From contig JALPQD010000116.1 of NCBI GenBank assembly GCA_023101885.1, forward strand, positions 868,001 to 932,000: a stretch of 64,000 nt of DNA, read 5' to 3'. Shown here piece by piece: positions 48,601-60,200 of this stretch. The notes beneath the pieces were generated by a model, which was not told the origin of the DNA, did no database searches, and was given only the letters and a program-made list of their open reading frames with translations. The number at the start of each line of letters is the position of its first letter. Within the stretch, counting starts at the first letter, position 1. The position numbers and the translations under genes were made by a program. This DNA is from Typhlomys cinereus (taxonomy: Eukaryota; Chordata; Mammalia; Rodentia; Platacanthomyidae).

Positions 48601-50339
48601 GCCACTGATTACAGATGAAGAAGCAATCAATTGTAGCCTGGTGGTTGAGAGAGAAGACAGAGAGGATTGATGCAAGACTGCGAATGGGTAGAATCAATAC
48701 AAGCCCTATAGTAATCTTCCCAGGAGAATGTATGACAAAGTTCCTAACTGTGCTCAAGTTATTAGTGGGTGGAATCCAAAGATGTGGAAATTAGACTGAG
48801 AGGAAAATATTTTATGGCTCTGACACAGTTCTGGAAGCCACCAAGAGAAGTTTCTAGTTTACTCCTGACACTCTTGATGACCCCAGTCAAGTAATGCTAG
48901 CTCAAAATAAAACCCCACATGGCTGCCTTACCAATGAGCAAAGAGCTGAAGTTGAGGTGTGACTTGTCCAGAGAGATGAGAGGATCGGTGGTTTTTCCCA
49001 CCAGCAGGAAAGGGACTGAGATATTATGTTCTGGAATGAGGAAAGTCCAGAATGCTTCAGTGATGTCCAAATGGGAAGGAATGAACTGAAATGCAATCTG
49101 AGAAGAAAATTTGGAATGGTGTGGTGAGAGGCACTTCTCTTTGGTCCTTGTGCTCTTAAGACCTATCAGTAAGTAAGAGCTGACATTCCCAGGCTATCAC
49201 TCTAAGGCTATGCAGGTAGGGCTGAATCAGCAACTGCTTGCTCTTTCCATACAACCTCTAGGAGAGTCATCTATCCCATCCATCACCTCTGCTGACTAAA
49301 CTTTCGGATTCTGTACTGTGTCTTTGCATGCGTGATTGTACCACGTGGAATAGACTAGCATCTGTCCCGAAGGAAAGCAATCCACTTATCTGTCAACAAT
49401 CAGCCTGACTCAACATCATTAGCAGGGCAACCAGATCCCTTCCCTCCCTCCCTCGTCCCTCCCTCCGTCCCTCCCTCCGTTCCTCCCTCCCTCCCTCCCT
49501 CCCTCCATCCCTCTATCTCTTGTTCAGAATTAGAAAAGGCGTGGCTAGGGTGAAGGGCAGTGGCACTGATGGGGGAAGGGTGCTTTGAGGGTGAGCTGGG
49601 CCATGACTAGGAAGTACCACTTGGAAGAAGACTGGAACCTGACCAGAAAGCAATCAGAAAGATTCACATGCATGGTTCATGCCAATGACAAAATGATGTC
49701 AGAGAGGCATGTCATGTCAGTGACACTCCTGTCACCCTTAACCCTGTAACTTGCCTCTCAGGGACTGGGCAGCATCCATGATCCCTCTCTGGACTTGGGC
49801 GTGACCCAGGTACTGATAATATGCAGAGATCCAGTGGAGAGTCTATAGGTTTCACTTGGTTTGCAAAGTGTTGAAAATAACTACAACACTTAGAATAGGA
49901 AATTTACACAGAAATGTAGAAATTGGCTTTTTTAGCAAAGTGTAGGGGAATAGGCCATTCTGGACCCACTTGCCTATATGGCAAACATCTGCCAGGGAAG
50001 ATGTGGGGCCAAGAGGCCTTGGTACTTAGCATTGCTTCTCACTATCCCCTTGGTTTGCTTTGTTCATTTGCATGACCTTCCAGAAGGTCATGCTTTTGGT
50101 TCACGGATCTATTTTGGCCTCTAAGATTCTCTGTAGAACTTTTTGGACTTGAAGTCCACAGATCTGTTTTTACCAGTAAGTTCATATGTCAGTCTGACCT
50201 CTTGATGTGTATTACTGTAGAGACACTTGGGACTAAGACACAGGCCATGACTCCACTTTTGTTTTGTTTTTTTTTGACCTAACAAAGTGTCCTTTTATGA
50301 CGTCAGACTCACTGATACAGATAACTCACTTTTTTCTTT

Positions 50340-50386
<47 letters not shown>

Positions 50387-52573
50387 ATAAGTGCACTTAA
50401 GTATGTGTGCCTGTGGAGGCCTAGGGTAATACTGGGAATCATCCTCAGTTGCTCTTCCACCTTGTTGTCCTGAACCACCTTATTGTTGTGCGCCTAGATC
50501 TTTAATTAAACCTAGAGCCATTAATGTGCTTGCTCTGGGGATTCCCAGACTCCATTTACCAGGGCTAGAATTATAGGCTTGCTACCACACCTGCCTGAGA
50601 TTTTAACATGGAATCTAGAGATCTGGACTCAGGTCCTTTTGCATGTGAGGCAAAGGCCTTATCACTGAGTCATCTCTCTCCCAGTCCTATACAGAAAATT
50701 TTCTGCTTTTTGCTGCTATAAGAATCTTTAAATATCCAGATATTTCTGTCTGTTTCCCTTTGCTGCTTGAATAGTCTCACTGGAAAACCCCACAGACACC
50801 AATGTTCTCCCATGGTCAGCCAAGAGAGCCCAGGTCTATCTTGTTCTTCAGGATCACCGGATGCATGGTACCCATCAGGGGGCACTTGATTGAAGCGCCT
50901 TGGGTGGGTCTCACTAACCCACTGACTATATCCCTCACATTTGCTATGTAGAGTTGGCTACATAGCCATACTATGTAGAGGTAGCTACATAGCTGGCTTG
51001 AGGGTTCCTATCACACACCTCAGCTTTCTTTTCAGGATGAATGATGCCCTTTTCTGTAAGGCAGACAAATGCTGGAGGGTTCTGGAGACTTTCGATTTCT
51101 TCAGAGATCCAGGAATAGGAATAGGTGCTATTGGTCGGGTTTAGGATTGTAAAGGTCCTGGAAGAATGGACAACAGAGAGTGAAGGGGTGGGGGGGATAC
51201 AAAAATCAAGAAACCAACATGGATGTCAGCCCTATCTCTGGGAACCAGAACCATTGCCAGCCCTTCACTGTTGCAGAAATGAAAATCCCATCACCCCTGG
51301 GACCCAAAGAGTGGTCAGAGTTCTTTGTGCTATAGCAAAAAAATGTGCCAAGGCCACATGTGCCAAGGGACGCTCTATGGTCAAGGTAGGGGTTGGGGAA
51401 TGATACACAGTCTCCCCACTGTCAAAACTATGGATACAGAATCCAGCTTTAATCACATAACAGTACTCTAGTGCCAAATCTCTAAACCTTAGGTCAACTC
51501 CCAGGATACCAAAGCTGCTACTGAAAATCAGCCCAGCTTGTTCCTCCATGATCCTCCACTGAGTTCTTTAGAAGGACTGACGGGAATTCAATCAGTGCAA
51601 ACCCAAATGACTCACCGAAGATTCTTTCCTCCTACGCCCACACTGGTGAACTCAATCACCCGCATGTTTGGATCCAGTGGCCCCAAGTCTGGTCCTCGGA
51701 GCTCGGGGTTACGCCGATGACCGGTGATGTAGTCTGAGTCTTTCAAGTCAAAATGGCAATAGGGTAGGATGCTTCGCCCTTTAGTTAACAGGACGGGGCC
51801 TTGCTCTCCAGGTGGAAGGTTGGGAATCCTAAGATGATAATGTTAGTTTCAGTCTTATTTTTTTTTACAGGAACATAAATATGTTTATTGCTTATTTATA
51901 AAACTGAATTTACTCCAAAGTATCGATTTCCTTCTTTGACATAACATTTTTGCCAAGTCCTCCCATTAAAATTTCTAGTTAAAAATTAAAGTCGTGTGTT
52001 TACTAATGGTTATTAAACACCTTTAATTGAAAGAATTATGCAAGCAATTCCATTACTTTATAAATAAAAGATATGGAAATATATACCATTAAGATTATTG
52101 TGTCATCTTATTCATATTACAATTTGATATGCCTAGCAGTCCATGTATCATACACACTGTGATTTGAAGTATTTGAAACAAAAGTGGAACCATTTGAGTA
52201 ATGTTTCCTTCTATAATATATAAAAGGAAGAGAGCAACATGCAAAATTATGTTTTCATAAACATAATTAGCAAAATATGATGATACAATTCACACTAAAT
52301 GCTTACTTTTTGATCTGCATATGTTAAAACAACAGAAATTTGCCTCTATTTAATTAGCAAAAATATTACATGACACAATTCACACTAAATGTTGTCTTAT
52401 TTTGTAATATGCACTTGATAAGAATGAACACTCTCTCCATGAGAACACGAGTTCTGTAGGTGCAGAGAGTGGTTTTGCTTTGGTTGACAACACATCAGTG
52501 CCTTGTCTGGCACATTCTACCTAGCAAGTATTTTTTTATTATTATTATTATTTATTCAATTGTGTGTGTGTGT

Positions 52574-52620
<47 letters not shown>

Positions 52621-53221
52621 GAACCACAGGTGAATTCGGGAACCACAATGGACACCTCCACCTCCTCCTTGTTTACTCTGCCCTGGGATTCACAGGCTCC
52701 GCCCTACCAGGACCAGAAGCGCAGGCCGCCCCCGCTTCTGCCCAGCGTCTATACGTGGGGTCTAGGATCCGAACTCAGGACCTTCTGCCTGCAAGGCAGA
52801 GGCTTAACCCCTGAGCCATCTCTCCAGCCCATAGATATTTAACTGCAAGTCAATGACATGATGAGATGGTTTCAGTTGATAAAGCCAATCACCTGATTCA
52901 ATAATAGGGGTCTCATGGGTAACTAACTACAGGGTCTCATGGAATCTTTGACAGCTCATATAGATTTCTGTAACTATGATGGCAGACAACAGAATTTCTA
53001 TGCAGGGCAAGATGTTCTCTTTGGATCTTTCCTGGAAGTAGGCACCACATCAGAGACTTTTATTTCTGATTGTATCCGAGTAGTTTTCTCTCGGTGGATA
53101 TCACTAGTGTACCAGCTCCACACCCATCTGAGTTTATAATGCTTCAGCTGTTCTTCTAGGTTCTTTGCATGAACTAACTCACTTAGACTTCCCAAAAATT
53201 CTACTCAAGGGGGATTGTTAT

Positions 53222-53270
<49 letters not shown>

Positions 53271-55246
53271 ACATATGGTATAGCTCAGTTTTAGGATGAA
53301 ACAAAAGTTGTCCCAGGTTTTTGTTTGAAGACCAGCAGTGTGATAGGTCAGATACTATAGTCAACTTGGCAACTGAAGGTTCTAAGTTCTAGGTACAGTT
53401 GTGACAAATTGGTAGTTGAGTTAAGCCCAGACCAAGCCTGCAGGAAGACAAGCCCATGTTGGGTGGAGCTAGTTCCTGGGCAGGTGAATAAGATGGAGAG
53501 CTTGATTAAGGAAGGTGGCATCCTTCTGTATCTTTGACTAGATATGCTGGTTGGGCAAGTGAGGACTGTCCCCCCTCAGTAGTCCTGTGGATTTGGTGTG
53601 GCCAGTTCCCTCGTCCTTGGTGTCAATGTGGGTTCTCCTACCAAGCTAGACAATTGTAGGCCAGAATAAAACCCCTTGTTTTCTTAAGCCCTTTGGTTTA
53701 ACTTGAATTTATCAGCAACATGCAGAGTGACTTCAACGAGCAACTTCTAGCTGCCAACTCTTTTTGTATGGTGGAATTCTGTAGTGTCTGGGAAGGGGAA
53801 AATGAGCAAGAGGGAAGCATTGGGAGAGGTTGGTGAGCAGGACTGGGACCACATTTTCCTTCTCATTTTTTCACAGCCTGGCCCCTCTCAGACTTTCCGA
53901 AGGTAAGAATGACCATCTGGGATGGTGGAGGCAGCTGGGGTTGGAAAGAGAATGGCGGTGGATTAGAAGTGAGGAAGAGAGCACTTTTCCTTACTGGCAG
54001 ATCAAGCTGCTCTCGAACTCTCCGATGTCCATTGGGGAGAACTTCACTTTGAGCTTCTGAGTCTTCCCCACAGGCACGATGCCTGAGGAGGGCTCCACAG
54101 AAAAGGGTGAAGGGGAGCCCTCGCTCCAGTGGTCCAGGCCGCTGTCCAGGGTGCTGCATGTGAGCTGGCTCATCTGATCTTTCTGAGTGAAACCTGGCAG
54201 ACGAGAGAGGGAGAACATTCTGTGCTTGCAGTGATAGAGAAGGTGATAGGTCATCTGCTTACAAAGTCTTACGGGACATCTGCAAAGTCTGCGGACCCAC
54301 TTCGTGTAGCAGGCAGGCTTAAACCTTGGATGCCAGCAGAAAGGAATTAGCCCAGCTATCTCACAGGAGTTTTATGAAAACATTTTTACCATTTCCACAG
54401 TGTCTTTTAATTTCTTTCCCTTTAGTTTAGAGCCTTTGGCTCTTCTACTCAAAAGCAATGGATGACAAGAGCAATTTTGTGGAGAATCATTGTTGTGATG
54501 TAGGGATTTACAATCTGGAAATCCAGAAACAGTGGTCCATTTGAGAGGCCTGAGAGTCTCCGCATCTGAACTAGTGGATTTCCCAAGTGTTAGACCCTTT
54601 GCTAGTGCTTCATATGTATATCAAAGTTTATAAATTTTGGAACAGGTGTGTGTACTTTTGAGAGAGTGAATCGCAGCTTTTACCAGTTTTTCCAAGAGGT
54701 CTTCAAGAAGGTTAAGAACTAAAAGACAAGATTTCCAGTCATCAGAGATTTGACACAGGTCACTGGTTTATGGGAGTGTAGGACACAGGATCTAGGATCT
54801 AATGGGGTGAGGTCAGATCTCCATCTCTCAGGCCCATGTGGCTCTGTAAACACAAAGCTTATAACTGTGCTTTTTTCTTAGCTCCATAGACGGCTGCATG
54901 AGCAGGGCTACTTTCTTTAAGGACAAGTCTCTACTAATTTGTGGCTCAGATCAGGTCCTGGGCTTTATCTGTCACTGTGTTTACCTTGGTTTTCTGGCAT
55001 GGCAAAGCTGACTGCCTTTGTGGTATCTTCCGAGGTCCAGCTGTATTCTAGCTGTACATGTCCCGTGTTAACAAGGTCAAGCCTGTGAATTGATTAGGAA
55101 CAGATTTCAGAAATGTGCAGCATATGAGTTTCATCTGTCTAGATATCATCTATACTGTTTCCTCAAGGTAAATCATTTTGTTTTTTAAATATTTTTGATA
55201 TACAAATACATCCCATTGTGCATGCACTCTATCTCTCTGTTTATCT

Positions 55247-55307
<61 letters not shown>

Positions 55308-57224
55308 ATCTATCTATCATCTGCCATTTATTAATAATTATCTACCTATCATCAATTATTTATGATCAACTTATCAATCTTTTTACTATTTATCATCTAT
55401 CAATAATCATTTATCTATTATCTACCTGTCTATCAAGCTTTCTATCATTTATCATCTCTTTCTCTCTCTCTTTTTATAATCTACCCCAACATGAATAAAC
55501 ATGGGAGTGCAAGTATATCTTTGACATATTGATTTCATTTCCTTTGGCTATATACCCAGAAGTGGGATAGTTGGATCAAATAATAGGTCCATTTTTATTT
55601 GTGTGTGTGTATGTTTGTGTGTGTGTGTGCATGCATGTGGAGGTCAGAGGTTGATGTTGGATGTCTTCCTCAGTGGTTTTCCACCTTATTTTTTTGAGAC
55701 AGGGTCTCTGAGTGAACCTGGAGCTCACTGATTTGGATAAAATGGCACAACAGTGAATTTCAGAGGTTCTTCTGTCTCTACACTGGTGTTCTAGTCTTGT
55801 GCTTCTGTGTCTAACATTTTCATAGGTGCTGGGGACCTAAACCCAGATCTTCATGCTTGACTGGCAAGCACTTTACTAATTGAGCTGCCTCCCCAGCCAT
55901 GTGGGTTTGTCTTGAGGAATTACCCTATTGTTCACAATCCTGTCATTTTCAGCAAAATGAATGGAGCTGGAAGATATTTCCTTAAGGTGAATAAATCAGA
56001 TGAAAACAAGACAAATACCATGTGTTTTCTCTCATGTGTAGATTTCAGAAAAAGGTAATCTCAAAGAATAAGAGAGTGGAATAGTGATGGCAGCAAGCTG
56101 GGAAGGGCTGGGGGGCAGTAATGAAATACAGCAAGATAAGAAGTGTAAAAGCTAGTGTTCTGTGGCACAGCAGGATGACTGATATTTATAAAAATCTATT
56201 ATATACTTTATGAAGAACCACAATAGGAATTTGCAAGCTCTGCACACAAACAACTGTTAAGGAGAAGGAAATGATTATTTTATTGAAATATCACACTGTA
56301 TTCTATAAATTCCATAATTGTTAATATGGAAATATGTATCATTATTACATACCAACTGAAAAGATAGTATAAAATAAGAGGGTAAAAGAAAAGAAAATAT
56401 ATTGAGTTTAATCTTGCTATTATACAGTCCCTTGTGGACTAGAACTCAGTAATTTGATGGACCACTTATGCTCCTTTCTTAAATACATTACATACATATA
56501 ATATAACATATATATTTGTGTGTGTGTGTGTGTGTGTACAGCTATAAAAATTAAAAATTGCAACTGCCTAACCCTTAAAATCATTTTGTGTACAATCCAC
56601 AATCTCTGTATGTGTCATGGCAACTTGGAAAAAGTCCTCATGATGTATGTGACATGCTAAAGCTTCCTTAGGAGCGAAATCCACAGGCCGTCCCTTCCTG
56701 AATTGCCTCCCACAGATGCAGTGTCCGTGTGATCAGAAGCCATTGGACCCCTGCCTGTGGTGACCTTCGGAGGCACAGATTTGGAATCTCATTGCTTGGA
56801 ATTTCGCTTGCTCAAATTCTGAATCAGCAGAAGCTTTTCTTGTCTCAGGTCTCCCTGATCTAAGACCAGATTAGAGGGAAAGAGACTCTCACTGGAGATG
56901 CTATTAAATTCAGTCACAGTCGCAGGTGGAAGACAAGACTTTGATCCAAGAAGATGATGGAGTCAAAGACTAAAATACATGGGCCCCTCCTAGGTTCAGA
57001 GGCATAGTAAAAATCAGGGTGTGAATGGGCAGTGGAGTGTAGAGTGGTGTGCAAAGATTAGATTTCTATTGCCCTGTCCAGGTTGACCAAGCAGGTATGT
57101 GTGCTTTAAGCCAAATGCTCTGGCCAGACATATTTTTTAAAATTAAAAGGGAGATCTCAGCAGTTCAGGTGATTTTTTATAAAGAGTCTTTGGTTTGGGT
57201 CAGAGATCGATCTATCTATCTATC

Positions 57225-57281
<57 letters not shown>

Positions 57282-60200
57282 CATTGGTGTATGTGTGCAT
57301 GGAGACCTCAATCACTACCTGAGGAAGGGTTTCTTGCTGAAACTGGTAGGCACCAGGTGGCTAGACTGGCTGGCCAGTAAGCTCCCACCATTTCTACTTT
57401 TCCCAGCACTGGGGTTACAGATCAAGAGAAATTAAATGTGTTTAGTTCAATTCAGGGCAAACAAAAATATGTTTGTGAGATTCTAAGTGAAGTCTTCAAA
57501 TCACCTATCCTTGAGGTCTACTATTACTTTTACAATTCTAGCAATCTTTGATTTGATGAGTATTTTCAGAGTTACAGACATTCGCTAAAGGCTAACTTTT
57601 TATGTGAGGTGCTGAGGATCCAAACTCAGAACAATAAGCACTTTATCTACAGATTCATCTCCTCAGTGCCTGGCAAGCCTTCTTATAAAAATGGCTGGTA
57701 GTAAGCCATTTGGCTGTGTGTGTCTCATAGTCCTCCATTCTTGTATGACAAATGCACGTAGCTGCTGCTGTGGTAGGAAAGCAGGTACACATAGTACAGT
57801 CTGGCATGATCATGCACCAGTAAAATTTCATTTACAAAAACAGAACATGACCAGTTTGCCAATCTCTGCTTCAGAGGATATGTCCACTTCCTGTCTTTGG
57901 TCTTTTGGTTCTTCAATAATTTGAGGTGACAGTTAAAATGTAACATATGCAAAGTGTGCTGAATGAGTTAGAGCGTAATTTCTACAAAGTAAAAATATAA
58001 TTGGCTTATGTTTTTGCCTTTGTATATGTTGTTGTCTCTGCCCAAAGGGACCTTTACTGACAATTCTTCCCCTGGCTGCCTTTTATTTGTCCTCCAAAAC
58101 TCAGCAGAGAAGCCTTTGTTTGGGATCTGTCATCCATGCCTTAATCTCTTTCTTTGTCTTTTTTTAAAATTAATTTTAGATGTTTGCATGCAAGGTTATG
58201 GGTTTCCTTATGGTATTTTCATGCATCTGTTGTTGATGAATGCATGAGTTTAGTAATAGTTTCCATAACAGTCTAGAGGCTTTTAATGACTCACTCAAAC
58301 ACTCGGGTCTGGTAAACCAGCGTTTCCCTGAAGCACACGTCATTTGTTTGGCACTGGTAAGAAGCGAAGTCCATATTGGCACTGATTTGAATCCGGAGTT
58401 CCCGGTAGTTTTCTTCTACTATGGAGTGGGCTGGCTCAGGGTCTGTCTCTATCACCTGTAACAAAGGCAGACATATCCTCAGCAGTGCCAAGTCAGCTAC
58501 CCACAGGAAGAATGGGGAAGTGGCACACTACTTGATTGTGCCCACATGAACCAACCTGTACATCCAAGTGCCAGGATAAGGGAGTCAGGCAAAAGGAAGA
58601 AACTGAACTGTAGGAAATTACTGAGAGCATCAGTTTCACAGAGGCGAGCTTTTTGGGGTCACATGAGCACCAAGGAAGATAGGAAAGTGAACCAAAGGAC
58701 ATATAGAACTAAATAGAAAATGGACCTACTAAATGGAAAATACTACTGTCAACTTTATTCCAACTGATATTTCATTCAAAGCAGGTTATTTTATCAGATG
58801 CTACTATTACAAATTTTAGTAACATAGTTTCATGAATGAGACATGGGAACTAGGATATTTTTTCCCAGGGAAGGATTCATATCATTTTAAGTGGTTAAAA
58901 AAAAAAAAAAAAAAAGAAAAGCAGAAGACAGACATGAAGAGGGTCAAGAAAATTGTTTATTTGAAAAGATCTATGGAACTTCTGGTGATTACAGTGACCC
59001 CTCTCTAGTGTCCTTCCCTCCCCTATTGCATCCCCTTTTCCCTATTGGTCTCTTTCCACATTCATGTCTTTTTGTGTTGTTTTGCGATGCATGGGGTTTA
59101 ATCAGCACCATCTCCGTGACTAAGGGTTTGGAACTATCCTTGGAGGCTGGTAGGCTCCTCAGTGGGCACGCAGCTGAAGGGCACTGGCTGTCTTTCCCTT
59201 AGAATCCATCAGTAATTGATAGTTTTTGGCAAGGAGGGCTGGAGACCTGTGAGCCTCTCTGATCCTTGAGCAACTATTGACAGGCCTAGTATTGTCCAGA
59301 TTGGAGAGGGTGGAGGGCGACAGTAATGGGAATATGCTATCTACATGTGTGAAACTGTCAAAGAACAAATTCAGTAAAATTTATAAAAATATATTAGGGA
59401 AGAAAAACCAACTCTTGGTGAAATTAACCAAGAGAAATGCTAACAACCAGCAGCATAATAGAGGGGGGGGGCATCACCGTTAACCCTGTAGATACATGAA
59501 AATGATAACCGGATATTATGAATTGCTCAAAAAATACATATGAGGACTGGAGAGATAACTCAGGGGTTAAGACTCTGTCTTGCAAGCAAAAAGTCCTCAG
59601 TTCAGATTCCCGGTCCCACCGCCAGGCAGAAACAGGAGTGGCTTATACTTCCTGGCAACCTGGTGGGTGGAGCCCAGAGTGAAGCAAGAAAGAGATAGAA
59701 GCATTCAGATTCCTGAAGTCACCCTTGGGGCTCCACAGGGACACACAATGATCTCTCTTCCCTCTCTCTCTCAAAATAAAATTAAAAAATGACATATAAA
59801 AACTTAGTTGGAGGGAAAAATACCTACAAAATAATTTAATATAATTCCTGCAAACAAATAACAGTAAGAACAAACAAAAAAATTCTTAAGGAAAAGAATA
59901 GGAGAGTCCCACTAAAGAACAGAATAGTAGCATTTTCATAGTCATGACCTAAATAACTAGAATACCTTATTAATAAGAAGAACATGCTAATAATATGCAA
60001 TTGTCAATCCTTTCTAAACTGACCTAGATCAGCACTCCAATCTCAATCATGTTTCCATAGTAACCTGTAAATGGATCCCAAAATTACACATTAAAAAACA
60101 AGAATGGCCAAAGCACTCCAGAACTGAACAGCACGGAAGGGGGACTTCCCTCCATATAGCAAGTCTGATTGTGAGTTTATAGAAATTAAGGTAGTGCAAA

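Noticed and set aside
48902..49096. 64-codon minus-strand frame over exon n-14
   Set aside because: It is the wrong frame; the HYDIN frame is set by phase on both sides and by matching family sequence.
51125..51403. 92-codon plus-strand open frame across HYDIN exon n-15 and its intron
   Set aside because: It overlaps exon n-15 in antisense and has no splice or domain support.
55245..55450. Regular short repeats suggesting a CRISPR-like array
   Set aside because: They are tetranucleotide microsatellites with no spacers, in a mammalian intron.
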